The notes under the pieces: generated by a model
What the model was told of the DNA's origin: nothing
Seen by the model: only the letters and a program-made list of their open reading frames with translations
The model's database searches: none
Shown here: positions 1 through 9,965 of the stretch, one piece after another
Layout: each line of letters opens with the position of its first letter
Position numbering within the stretch: the stretch's first letter is position 1
Assembly (NCBI GenBank): GCA_017979445.1
Contig: CM030714.1
Location: forward strand, 39,196,308-39,260,307
Length of the DNA: 64,000 nucleotides
Source of the DNA: Akebia trifoliata
Lineage: Eukaryota > Streptophyta > Magnoliopsida > Ranunculales > Lardizabalaceae
Direction: 5' to 3'
Position numbers and translations under genes: made by a program

Positions 1-36
1 GTCGGATTAGGCAGATGCAATAATGGGGTGTCTACA
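1..36 (-). repeat. Terminal stub of a Tat-like LTR (element H)
   Basis: The first 36 bases match the outer LTR end seen at 39384-39419 and 50519-50554, finishing in GGGGTGTCTACA. On the minus strand this is the start of an LTR (TGTAGACACC). It runs straight into the tandem array with none of the polypurine-tract sequence that follows every other copy (compare 21863 and 39420), so the boundary is a deletion junction. Most of this LTR lies left of the window. Confidence 0.75.
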
Positions 37-1197
37 CCTACTCGGAGTGAAAGACTAATGAACTAATTTTTTTGGGAGTGATACTCTACCTGCCCAGGGT
101 GAAAGAGTAATGAACTAATTTTTTTTTTGGAAAGTTCTACTCTACCTACTCTGAGTGAAAGAGTAATAAACTAAGCTTTTTGAGAGTCCTACTCTACCTG
201 CCCAAGGTAAAAGAGTAATGAACTAATTTTTTTGGGAAGTTCTACTCTACCTACTCGGAGTGAAAGAGTAATGAACTAATTTTTTTTTTGGAAAGTTATA
301 TTCTACCTACTCGGAGTGAAAGAGTAATGAACTAAGCTTTTTGAGCATCCTACTCTACCTGCCTAGGGTGAAAGAGTAATGAACTAATTATTTTGGGAAG
401 TTCTACCCTACCTACTAAGAGTGAAAGAGTAATGAACTAATTGTTTTGGGAGTCCTACTCTACCTGCCCAGGGTGAAAGAGTAATGAACTAATTTTTTTG
501 AGAAATTCTACTCTACTTACTTGGAGTGAAAGAGTAATGAACTAATTTTTTAGGAGTCCTACTCTACCTGCCCAGGTTGAAAGAGTAATGAACTAATTAT
601 TTTGGGAAGTTCTATTCTACCTACTCGGAGTGAAAAAGTAATGAACTAATTTTTTTGGGAGTCCTACTCTACCTGCCCAGGGTGAAAGAGTAATGAACTA
701 ATTTTTTTTTGGAAGTTCTACTCTACCTACTCGGAGTGAAAGAGTAATGAACTAATTTTTTTGGGAGTCCTACTCTACCTGCCCAAGGTGAAAGAGTAAT
801 GAATTAATTTTTTTTTTTTTGGAAGTTTTACTCTACCTACTTGGAGTGAAAGATTAATGAACTAATTTTTTTGGGAGTCCTACTCTACCTGCCCAGGGTG
901 AAAGAGTAATGAACTAATTTTTTTTGGAAGTTCTACTCTACCTACTCGGAGTGAAAGAGTAATGAACTAATTTTTTTGGGAGTCCTACTCTACCTACCCA
1001 GGGTGAAAGAGTAATAAACTAATTTTTTTTTGAAAGTTCTACTCTACCTACTCGGAGTGAAAGAGTAATGAACTAATTTTTTTGGGAAGTTCTACTCTAC
1101 CTACTCAGAGTGAAAGAGTAATGAACTAATTTTTTTTTCTTTTTTAGGAAGTTCTATTCTACCTGCCCAAGGTGCAAGAATAATGAACTAAGCTTTG
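37..1197. repeat. Tandem array, about 22 hairpin monomers of about 53 bp
   Basis: Monomers share TACTCTACCT, then a variable core, then TGAAAGAGTAATGAACTAA and a T-run. Two core types alternate through much of the array: alpha (ACTCGGAGT) and beta (GCCCAGGGT), giving a dimeric period of about 105 bp. The ends TACTCT and AGAGTA are complementary and each core is itself self-complementary, so every monomer can fold. Length variation comes mainly from the T-run. Shorter relatives lie at 22190-22735, 39985-40200 and 54455-55172, always between the polypurine tract and pol. Tat/Ogre elements are known for hypervariable 3' untranslated regions with such arrays. Confidence 0.95.
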
Positions 1198-1789
1198 AGG
1201 GAACAAACGGGGGATTAACCTCGCATTTGATTTTTTTTTTTAATAAAAAGTTAGATTTTATGAAGGTCTGGTAAACATTTTAACTCTCTTTGAATCTGAG
1301 GAGTTTTCAAAATTGCTATCAAGAGGATAACCTTTAATTCAAAGTTAACCTTATCCTTTGGGGTTGAAATTGACCAGGCATCAGAACAAAAATGCCCCTA
1401 GTTTGACAATGAACATTACACTGGGGATAATTGAACATAATTTGAAAATAAATGCCCTAGTGTAAAGGGGGAAACTGTACTCTTTAGAAAAAGGAAGTGC
1501 CCTTGTTATGAAAGTTTGAAATCCTTGATTACCGCAAGCGCAATAAAGGTTTAACTTTTAATTTTGACTTTTTATATTGAAGATTTTGAGTTAGGCTCAA
1601 AGAAATTGGATCAAAATATTTCTTTCTGAAATTCATCATAGAATTTGTTCTTTCTCCCCATCGGTTCACTTAGGGACATGAAACTCTTCAGATCAATCAT
1701 AGACAAGATACTTGTATCCACTGAGTCTATATTTGGTTCAAACTGAGTATTGAAACTTGATCATTCGGACTTCTGATATTTCGGCACGG

Positions 1790-1794
1790 GCTGC
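1790..1794. repeat. Left target-site duplication of element A
   Basis: The five bases GCTGC precede the LTR start and pair with GCTAC at 11993-11997. The uninterrupted homologous site at 23330-23334 reads GCTAC, so the left copy has taken one A-to-G change since insertion. Confidence 0.9.
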
Positions 1795-2399
1795 TATAGA
1801 CACCCCATTTTTGCACTCGCCTGATTGATCAACTCGTCAACCCGATCGCAATGGTTCCCAATGATGGATGTTTATTCTAATGTTTTATTTTGTTACCAGA
1901 TATGTTTCAGAAATCCAGATGAGGTATCTCGAACTGAAAAAACTTAGAAACCACGCTACGCTAGGAAAATACGACCCCAAGAACATAGAAATCATCATTT
2001 TGTAGACCAAAAAGAAGCTTCACGATAAAAATCACTAAAAATGACCAAATTACCAAAATACCCCTAACATCAAAACAACCCTAGAGCCTACATTACGCTT
2101 AGGAAAACCCATTCAAACACATAAAACAACAAATCGAAACCAAATAAATCATTTCGCTAATTTTCACAGAATTTGATAAAATTACAAAAATACCCCTCAT
2201 AACATTCACGACCATTTCACACAAAAAATTTCATAAATGACAAAGACCAACATTCCCATTGAATTCCTTATGAAAAATTGATTCCAAAACATCCTGAAAC
2301 ATTGAAAAATGACTTAAAACGTTAAAAATCCTCTACGAGGGCAAAACGATAATTTTATAATTTTAATAATTAAAAATTTTGAAATTAATAAACAAATCA

Positions 2400-2745
2400 T
2401 TAAATAATGTAAAGTGAAACATTAAAGTCAATCAAGTAAGACTAAAGTCAATCTTAAAGTCAATCAAGTAAGACTAAAGTCAAGATATTAAAAGTCAACT
2501 AATAAAGACTAAAGTCAAAGTATTAAAGTCAATCTCATAAGACTAAAATCAAAACCCTAACCTAAACTAATCAAGTCAATCTCATAAGACTAAATTTAAA
2601 ATCCTAAATCAAAACCCTAATCTAAACTAATCAAGTCAATCTCATAAGACTAAAGTCAAAACCCTAAATTAAAACCCTAAAGACTAAGTACATCTCATAA
2701 GACCAAAGTTAAAACCCGAATTAAAACTCTAAAAGAAACTCTAAT
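2400..2745 (+). promoter_or_regulatory. U3 direct repeats with clustered AGTCAA motifs
   Basis: Short imperfect repeats containing AAGTCAATC, AAGACTAAAGTCAA and AAAACCCTAA fill the 350 bases upstream of the TATA box. The reverse complement of AGTCAA is TTGACT, which matches the W-box core recognised by WRKY factors. A role as enhancer is inference. The same block recurs at about 11020-11345 in the 3' LTR, and as TTGAC repeats in the minus-strand LTRs of B and F. Confidence 0.55.
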
Positions 2746-2771
2746 CAAACCCTAATGCTTCTAAAAAACTT

Positions 2772-2781
2772 TATAAAAAGG
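2772..2781 (+). promoter_or_regulatory. TATA box of the 5' LTR
   Basis: TATAAAAAGG is followed by a C-rich leader, and the same sequence is kept at 11386-11395 in the other LTR. Transcription would be expected to begin about 30 bases downstream, which would place the conserved hairpin at 3192-3222 in the transcribed part of the LTR. The start site itself is inferred. Confidence 0.7.
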
Positions 2782-3191
2782 AGCCTCCAGACCCTATTTT
2801 CGTATCAAAGAAAAAATCCTAGAAAAAGTAGGTGAAGAAGCCTCCACAACCTCCCCAAAACCCTAATTTTGGAGCCCCAACTCCTTCCCTAACACCCCTA
2901 CTTCGATTTTAGCCTAAAAAACACATAGAAACCTTTAAAAAACACTCCAAAAATCCACAACAAATTCAAAGCATCCAAATCCAAGAAGAAGATACCTTAC
3001 CTCGGAAATCAGAAATTAGATCCGGAGATAGAACGAAGTAAGGAATATGATATAAGAAGTTGTTTTCACCAGATCTGAGGGAATAACATTTTTACAGATC
3101 GAAGGTAAGTTTTTTTCATTATTTTTTAATCTAGATTTGTCATTAGCGATGTAGATTTATTTGGGATAAGTAGAGACCGGCAATGGCCGGG

Positions 3192-3222
3192 CGGGGTTGG
3201 TGCCTAACACCTTCCAACCCCG
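3192..3222 (+). other. Conserved LTR hairpin with invariant loop
   Basis: CGGGGTTGG (3192-3200) and CCAACCCCG (3214-3222) form a perfect 9-bp stem around the 13-nt loop TGCCTAACACCTT. The same loop occurs in every LTR in the window, including the unrelated LTR C at 33461-33495, where the stem is a different but still perfect 11 bp. Counterparts lie at 11806-11836, 20271-20301, 30864-30894 and 52734-52764, with decayed versions near 36669-36699 and 46527-46556. Confidence 0.85.
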
Positions 3223-3379
3223 TAACATGATCCCCGGATTCAGATTTTCTGTAGTAGATTAGTTCATTATCCGTTTTAGAGTCAGCTTGGTTCCTAGACC
3301 ATAATAACTAGGTGGCGACTCCCAAACCTCAAGGGTCAAAAGCGAATCCGCACACCCCGCGGATCGAGGGCGCTTTCAG

Positions 3380-3397
3380 TGGCGACTCCACTGGGAC
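3380..3397 (+). other. Primer-binding site of element A
   Basis: TGGCGACTCCACTGGGAC begins one base after the LTR end, where a minus-strand primer site is expected. Ogre-type elements are reported to use tRNA-Arg, and TGGCGACTC is compatible with that, but I could not match a specific tRNA here. Element B has a close variant at 30691-30709. Confidence 0.75.
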
Positions 3398-3627
3398 TAT
3401 TGAGGATCAAACTTGAAAAACCCCAAGTATGGAAGCATTGCCAAGATGACCTAGTTTTTTTATTATTTAGTTCGATTTATTTTATTTATTTTTCCTATTT
3501 ATTTATTTTTGTGACTTGATTGTAGATGATTTTGGGCATTGCATTTTTTTTCCAATTAAGGATCACTTTTTGATGACCCCTAAATAATGAAAGATTCAAA
3601 TTGACATATGAAAATGATGGAATGATG

Positions 3628-3996
3628 AAGGTTGGGACAGTAATGTTAAAACGTTTTTACAGAATATTTTAGTGAGAATTAAGTCTGGAAACTTATTAAT
3701 AAAATGTAGATCTCATCGAGTAGATTAATTTAGAATCTGAGTTCACTCAATTTCGTTATTGAAAGCCTTAGATATCATCGATGCAAGTTCAATCTGTAAA
3801 TCTGGAACTGTTTCTGAATAAAGGTTGGGACAGCAAAGTTAAAACGTTTTTACAGAACATTCTAGTGAGAATTAAGTCTGGGCACCTATTAATAAAATGT
3901 AGATCTCATCGAGTAGATTAATTTAGAACTTGAGTTCACTCAATTTCGTTATCGGGAGCCTTAGATATCATCGATGCAAGTTCGAATTGTATTTTC
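3628..3996 (+). repeat. 193-bp tandem duplication in the leader of A
   Basis: Two copies start with AAGGTTGGGACAG at 3628 and 3821 and run through the same landmarks (AAAACGTTTTTACAGAA, GTAGATCTCATCGAGTAG, GATATCATCGATGCAAGTTC). They differ by a modest number of substitutions. No reading frame spans them. Confidence 0.9.
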
Positions 3997-4429
3997 CTAA
4001 TTCACAGAAAATCTGAATTTATCTAATGTTGGCACAATTAATGTTCTTGAGAGTGAGCTCATCTCAACCATTGTCATTCTATCATCAATGTAACACCTAT
4101 TGGAATCTCGATTTATTTTGGATCACCCAAAAGTGATCATTGATTGGACCTTAAAAATTATAAAAATTATGCCTATTGCAATGTTTGTTTGATCAATTAT
4201 TATATGCCATGCTCATTAATTGATTTGCCATGATCTTGACAGATATATTTGTGATGTGTTTGATTTCATATTAATTTCGATGTGATGGGTTTTGGATTAT
4301 TTTCTTGATCAATATTCATTTGATATCCATATGTGATGACATAATCTGGCCCATGGGCCCACGTGTTTGAAAAAGGCCCCGGGCACACCCCACCCTGTTT
4401 TGCACACACCACAAGCACGTTTACTGTTT

Positions 4430-5125
4430 TACCCACTTACACGTCCCATATAGCCAACGTGGCACTAGTGCGTGGCCCGGTCTCTTCGGAGATGCGACGT
4501 CATTCATGAAAACCACAACTCCAGTCACGTACCTTAGGGTATATCAAACTGGGGGCATCAATATCGTCTGATCAGGTGATTCTGAGAGGTATATTGATGC
4601 ACCCAGGCTGGAACGACCTGAGCCTTTGACCTATTGTAAGCCACACAGTCACATGTCCTGATTGCCAACGTAGTACTAGTATGTGGTCGGTCCCCTCGTG
4701 GGATGCCAAACCATTTATGAAAGCTAAAACTCTTGACTCGTACCCGTAGGTATAAAAGATAATCTAAGTATATCAGTTGCACTTCTTGGTCAAAATCGGT
4801 GCCTGAGCAAGATCTTGCCCCACTGTACCCTACTGTACGAGGGGGATAGACTACGTCTATTCTAGACGAGAGGTATTTAAGTGGGCCCTTGCTCAGCATT
4901 GTGCGCCACCTCTCAACTAGAGTTCAAACTGGCTGTTTTTGGCTTCAGAGAAGTGAGTTGAGGTTTTGGATTATCACCTATACGGTATATCAAACCAAGT
5001 CACCACGTATCGAGAGGTATATAGGTGTATTTGGGTAGGGATGGCCAGATAAAATGCATTGCACGTAGTAAGCTTAGAGTCTAGAAACCTTTCCTGTAGG
5101 CCACGACTCGAACTTATCGTGGGTG
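4430..5125 (+). other. Structured leader region of element A
   Basis: This is a GC-richer noncoding block upstream of gag, conserved in H (14930-15720) and B (27285-28060) and more weakly in D (36080-36290). It contains two diverged copies of a module of about 110 bases, near 4438-4545 and 4650-4755, sharing GCCAACGT, ACTAGT, TTCATGAA-like and GTACC landmarks. Two clear hairpins are present: GCATCAATAT (4555-4564) with ATATTGATGC (4591-4600), and CACCTATA (4975-4982) with TATAGGTG (5020-5027). Its position between primer site and gag fits a packaging or translation-control leader, which is inference. The long open frame on the opposite strand looks like a by-product. Confidence 0.65.
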
Positions 5126-5710
5126 TTCCCGGGTTGCTCCATTTAATCTAACCAAAAGGTAAGTGGGCGGACCGATCCACATCGTTCAAATTAAACCCGC
5201 AATATCGGTCCGACCCAACTGGTAAAATACACCAATCAATTTGAACCAATTAAACGAGTTGGCCCAATTGACAAATGGATCTAACTGAACAACATCAAAT
5301 CGGTTAGACCAATTGGTTTTTAGGTTCAAAGATTTAACCTAGCTCATACCGAAAAGATGCAATCAGGAGGTCAAACTAATTAGTCTGACCCAAGGTTCAA
5401 CCCCAACCAGGGGTAGACCCGTAATTAACTTCTTTCACCCTTGTGGTCTTTATAGACTTATAATACATTTGGACTTAATGTTTACAACCGGACTTAGGCT
5501 AAATCATGTCAAATTTCTTTTTATCATGTGGTTAAGAATCCAACCTTCCGAGTCAATAGTTGATCTTGATTTACTTCTAATTAGGTAATAATTGCTCCTC
5601 GACGTTCTAAACCAACCGTGCCACTTTGGGTCCGTGAAAAGAGTCGTCTCACCAGAGTACCTTTGTCAAGCCCAAGTAGTCAACACTCTCCACAAGAAGA
5701 AACAAGTACA

Positions 5711-7171
5711 ATGGATGAAGCAACACTCCGTCAGATTTTGGACTCCTTTCAAGCGCAGATTATTACTTCTGTCCAGACACAAATTGAGGCCCTGAAGACT
5801 GAAAAGAAAAAAGATAAAGTTGTAGAACCTCAGGCCGTGTTTGATCTGGTTGAAGATTTTGAAGATGATCAAGTGTCCTTTGACCCTGTATTAGCTCATC
5901 GAATAACTCAGGTAAAAACTGCATTGAAGAATGTCAAGGATCCTGACGATCTCGCCCTTGGATTAGGGGCAATGACATTATTTCCTACAGTCCGTCTGCC
6001 AGAAAAGTTCACAATGTCAGATGTGGATAAATTTGATGGGACTGGATTCCCTAGGACTCACTTGAAAATATATGTCGGCATCATGCAGTCTCAGGGTCTG
6101 AGTGAAGAACAGATGGCCCAACTTTTTCAGAGAACCCTTACAGGTCCTGCCTTACGCTGGTTAATGTCACTAGACTCGTCTCAAGTAAGAACATGGCATG
6201 AATTGATGAAAGAGTTCATTGGTCGATACTCCTTTAACACGGACATTTAACTCACAAGAAGAGATCTAGAAACAACTAAGCAGAAGCCCGGGGAAACCTT
6301 CACAGAATTCATTGCTCGATGGAGAGCTAAAGCCGCTCAGTTATGGGACCGACCTCAAGAAAAATAGCAAGTTAAGATCATCCTCAGGAATCTTACTCCC
6401 AATTATGCCAAGTACTTGATGCCTCAATACTTGCCTACATTTCAATCTCTTCTTGAAGTCGGAAACCAAGTCGAGGATGCCTACTCTTCGGGACTTTTTG
6501 GCAACTCGTCTAAGTCAAAACCAAAACACTTCAAACCCAGTACAAATTTCTTTCAAGTGGCCCACACCTCTTTTGCCCTAGCTCCTCAAGCCACTCAATC
6601 CTCACAAGCCAAGCCTAGGAGACAATTCTCCAATCTCGGGATGTCCCTTAGTGTTGCCTACCAAAAACTAATGAAAAGGGGACTGTTGACACCGTTACAA
6701 CCCAAGTTGTTGCCTAACCCTCTCCCTCCAAACTTGGACAATGGACAATTCTGTGAATTTTATCAAATGTCCGGCCATGTTCTGGATAGGTGCATTACCC
6801 TCCGCCATGCTATCCAAGACCTTATCGAACAAAGGAAAGTTACCATACCTGCTCCTACCGCGCCTAATGTTAAAACTAACTCTTTGCCTACTTTTCAAAA
6901 TCAACCCCCTCCTACTCTGAATCTAATATCCATGTCCAAACCTGAATCAGTTGACCCAGCTTCTTTTATCTGCTTGATTGGTCTTGATAGTGCATCTTTA
7001 TCATGCCAGAATGGGCTCATCTGCCCTGAGACAATGACAGAACTGAAAAGCAAGGACAATATGAAAGTAATGGGTTATTCAGCGTCAAACAAGCTTGAAT
7101 CAGAACATGAACGTATGGCAAAAGCGGACGAGCCTGAATCATCCCTCATGAAGATATCCAAAGTGACATAG
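5711..7171 (+). pseudogene. gag: gag pseudogene of element A (Tat-like capsid protein)
   Basis: The frame encodes a Tat/Ogre-type Gag polyprotein, which would form the particle and package element RNA. The start at 5711 (MDEATLRQ) is chosen because it aligns with the gag start of element B at 26689; the open frame extends upstream without similarity. Core motifs align with B: LPEKFTMSDVDKFDGTG, FQRTLTGPALRWLMS, FTEFIARWRAKAAQ and LPTFQSLLEVGNQVEDA. Two in-frame stops break it, at 6248-6250 (codon 180) and 6365-6367 (codon 219), with no frameshift. The finger near 6752-6790 reads CX2YX4HX4C, so one zinc ligand is changed from His to Tyr. It is roughly half identical to the B protein by eye. 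It is not expected to make a functional product. Confidence 0.9.
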
Positions 7172-7443
7172 ACCCTAGCGCTGTGTCCTTCCATTCAGAA
7201 TCATATCCCTATTTTCAATTTTTTTTCCTTAAGTGTCAGTTGCGTCAGTCTCTAAATTCAGTTGGTCAGTTCCATTATGTTAAGATTTATTTTTTAGTCA
7301 AGTTGGTAGGTCTATGTCTTTTTATTCCAATAAAGTAAAGAACCTTATGATTATCATGCGTGCAATAATAATGTGAACATAAAATCTAACATGAAGAATG
7401 ATTCAAAGCTCACTAATTGAACTTGATAAATATTGGAATAGGA

Positions 7444-7920
7444 GAGTACACTCAAGAAGTGCATATTGGTACTACATTATCCTCAAAAGAACATGAGAAA
7501 ATGATGAATTCATTTAAGAAATTCAGCAGTGTTTTCGCATGATCACATAAGGATATGGTAAATGCGAACACTATTTTACCTTTCGGATTGCACCAAAATG
7601 GATCAGAACTTACTGTCAAGAGTGAACATCAAAGCCAAAGATCATCAGGAATGATGTAATTGAAACCGTCGACAAAGATGCCAAGATTTGCAAGAAGGAA
7701 TCCCTCACAAAGGATAAAGGATTTTCTCGGAGTTATAGAAGAAGTGAACAGTCGAATGCGAAAAACTTAATCATATTTTACAAAAGAAGATTGAAAGCAG
7801 TTCATTCTCAAAAGAAGATTGAAAACGGTTTATTCTCAAAAGAAGATCTCGCTCGACAAAGTAATCAAGACATTGAGTTCCCAGAACCTTGACCAGATCA
7901 AGTAACTTTCACTAAAGGAG
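7444..7920 (+). pseudogene. pol: pol remnants of element A
   Basis: From 7444 a short stretch reads EVHIGTTLSSKEHEK and then a Phe-Ala-stop-Ser motif, resembling the segment just before reverse transcriptase in Tat-lineage Pol (the DVFAWSYEDMPG neighbourhood), with an in-frame stop. Around 7860-7920, EFPEP-stop-PDQ matches the C-terminal tail of Pol seen in H near 12800. Everything between (reverse transcriptase, RNase H, most of integrase) is missing. It is non-functional. The match is by recognition of family motifs, not a computed alignment. Confidence 0.6.
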
Positions 7921-8540
7921 GCCTTCTTTGGCCAAACTATTCTCTTATCTTGCCAAGAAAGAAAAATGACCCTCTTTAGCCCCTTGCAGCTTCTAAAAAA
8001 ATTCAATAGTCTTTCTCTTTCTAAACCATACCAACTAATCTTGGGAGGGAAATCTTGTATGAACTACGTTTTGACCTGATCCCAAAAAAAAAAAATTGAT
8101 TTGGGGTACGTAGGCAACCTGAGAAGTTACTTCAGGCCCAGTCACAACAAAAAACAAAATATACATTCTCTTAAGGAAAGTATCATCGAAAGGGAAAACC
8201 CCCTGTAGAAATGAGCAAAAGAAAATAATACCAAAAAAGGGGGTATTAGAAGAAGAGAATCAAAAGAATTGAAGGAAAAGAAAAGAAATTGAAAAAAAAA
8301 AGAATAAAAAAATGAAGATAAAAATGCCTAACTAGGGGCATTAGAAAGAAAGAAACTTAAGAGAGTTGTCTAAAAAAGAGAATGTCATACTAGGGGCATT
8401 TTGGTAAGTTGAGCCTTATACATTTTCTTTCTAAACCATGTCCTAAGCCCACCTACTAAGTCCTCCTGAATGTTAATTGATTTGGTTAAGGTCCAGAGAA
8501 CCAAAGGTTGTCAAGTTGAGTATCCAAGATCATCAAAAAC
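7921..8540 (+). other. 3' untranslated region of A, upstream of the stem-loop cluster
   Basis: This is noncoding and A-rich. The block at 8095-8150 (ACGTAGGCAACCTGAGAAG, then ACTTCAGGCCC) is the sense copy of a sequence conserved in H (12565-12605), B (23915-23955) and E (52258-52290), just past the end of pol. Two copies of ACTAGGGGCATT lie near 8331 and 8391. Confidence 0.7.
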
Positions 8541-8551
8541 AAAGAAGCCCG

Positions 8552-8723
8552 CTAAGTTGAAAATCCGAAAGGACGACTTAGGCAAAAGTTAGGGCATAAC
8601 AAAAAAAAAAAAAAAAGACTGCTAGGTTGAAAACCTGAAAAGGCGATCTAGGCAAAAATCAAGGCATCTTCAAAAAAAGAAAAACAAAGCCCGCTAGATT
8701 GAAAACCTGAAGAGGCGATCTAG
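8552..8723 (+). other. Three 30-nt covarying stem-loops (element A)
   Basis: Modules at 8552-8581, 8622-8651 and 8694-8723 are each exactly 30 nt: an 8-nt arm, AAAA, a 3-nt arm, a GAAA or GAAG loop, a 3-nt arm and an 8-nt arm. Outer stems are CTAAGTTG/CGACTTAG, CTAGGTTG/CGATCTAG and CTAGATTG/CGATCTAG. Inner stems are TCC/GGA and CCT/AGG. Each is followed by GGCAAAA. Counterparts lie in H, B and E. Confidence 0.85.
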
Positions 8724-9249
8724 GCAAAAATTAGGGCATCATCAAATCGAAGGAAAGATCCCACCAAGAAAGAAACTAATGGAAAATGTAGATTCATTGA
8801 CCACTTTAAAGAGGAAGATCTTATATTTCAATATTTATCAAAGTCCAGCTCAAGCATTTTTCAAAAAGAAATTCGAAAGAGAATGATCATTTCCTTATTG
8901 CACATATGATAATCTCAAGAGTCTTGAATTTAAAGGAATGTCAATTCTTTTGTCTTTCATTTATTGGAGTCCATACTCTCTTTTTCATACTTTTCAAATG
9001 TAATCCAGCCCATCAGTTTCATAGTCAAGTTTCAGATGTAAGTCAACCTTGAAACTAGGGGCATTTTTGAGACTAACTTCGATTCTGAAATTTACATTCT
9101 TGATCCCATGATCAAAAGAAAAAATCTTATTCAAAAGCTTAAAAGTTCGGCGAAGCCCAATCATAATTATGAATCCAGATGCATGATAAGCCAATAAACG
9201 GTCAATTTCTTAATCGTTGAGTTCGATAATACTGAATCTTTAATTGATC

Positions 9250-9965
9250 CAAGCCCGAGAAGCGTGGCTCCATTGAGTTCGAGTCCGAGAAACAAGACTC
9301 CAGCTCCTTTGAATCATAAAATGAGTTAATAGGATTGTTTAAGTTCCTGTGAACCCAAGCCCGAGAAATGTGGCTCCAGCAAGTTCGAGTCCGAGAAACG
9401 AGACTCTAACCATCTTTGAATCATAAAATGAGTTAATAGGATTGTTTAAGTTCCTGCAAACCCAAGCCCGAGAAACGTGGCTCCAGCAAGTTCGAGTCCG
9501 AGAAATGAGACTCTAACCGTTTTTGAATCATAAAATGAGTTAACAGGATTGTTTAAGTTCCTGCAAACCTTAGCCCGAGAAACGTGGCTCCAGCAAGTTC
9601 GAGTCCAACAAGCGAGACTCCAACTATGAATTAACAGGATTTCTTAAGTTCCTATAAACCTTAGCCAGAGTCCGAGAAACGAGACCCCAGCTTTGTTTGA
9701 ATCATAGAATGAATTAACGGGATTGTTTAAGTTCCTATAAACCTTAGTTCGAGTCGGAAAAACGAGACTCCAACCATTTGAAATAGGATTGTTTAAGTTC
9801 CTATAAATCTCAGTTCGAGTCCGAGAAACGAGACTCCAATTTTTAATAGGATTTTTAAGTTCCTATCGACCTTAACGTGAGTCCGATAAACGAGACTCAA
9901 ACTTTTTCTCACTCTAAAAAAAAAAAAGAATTTTGATAGGATTTAATGAAGTTCCTACATCACCT
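9250..9965 (+). repeat. Tandem array of about 106-bp units (element A)
   Basis: About seven decaying units repeat AAGCCCGAGAAACGTGGCTC, AGTTCGAGTCCGAGAAACGAG, AATCATAAAATGAGTTAA and GATTGTTTAAGTTCCT. Units shorten towards the right. It sits between pol remnant and polypurine tract, the same place as the unrelated 53-bp hairpin array of H, B and F. Confidence 0.9.

Larger units (their letters stand above)
1..1789 (-). mobile_element. Element H, left segment (3' part of internal region)
   Basis: This is the 3' noncoding part of a minus-strand Tat-like element: an LTR stub, a hairpin tandem array (37-1197) and a conserved noncoding stretch (1198-1789). The stretch from about 1200 to 1789 aligns closely with 22740-23329 in element B. 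There the text continues unbroken from TCGGCACGGG into CTACCTTTTC, whereas here it is cut at 1794 by element A and resumes at 11993. No reading frame is supported in this segment. Confidence 0.85.
1795..3378 (+). repeat. 5' LTR of element A
   Basis: It is 1584 bp. It starts TATAGACACCCC, where the 3' LTR has TGTAGACACCCC, so the canonical TG has mutated to TA, and it ends GGGCGCTTTCA. It contains a U3 rich in AGTCAA motifs (2400-2700), a TATA box at 2772-2781 and the conserved hairpin at 3192-3222. The primer site follows after one base. Confidence 0.95.

Noticed and set aside
37..1197. Array considered as a CRISPR-like repeat-spacer structure
   Set aside because: The intervals between repeats are T-runs, not unique spacers, the units are contiguous, and the setting is a plant retrotransposon.
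2560..2745. CCCTAAA-like text in the LTR of A (also 11155-11345) as interstitial telomere repeat
   Set aside because: The heptamers are not in tandem; they are embedded in longer AAGTCAATCTCATAAG repeats of U3.
4558..4899. Open frame of about 100-117 codons antisense to gag, present in A (minus strand), H (15189-15485, plus strand) and B (27522-27875, plus strand)
   Set aside because: Its conservation in three copies is tempting, since Tat elements can carry antisense ORFs. Comparing H with B codon by codon by eye, about 17 differences change the amino acid and about 5 do not, as expected without constraint. H also ends early. I treat it as a by-product of the conserved structured leader.
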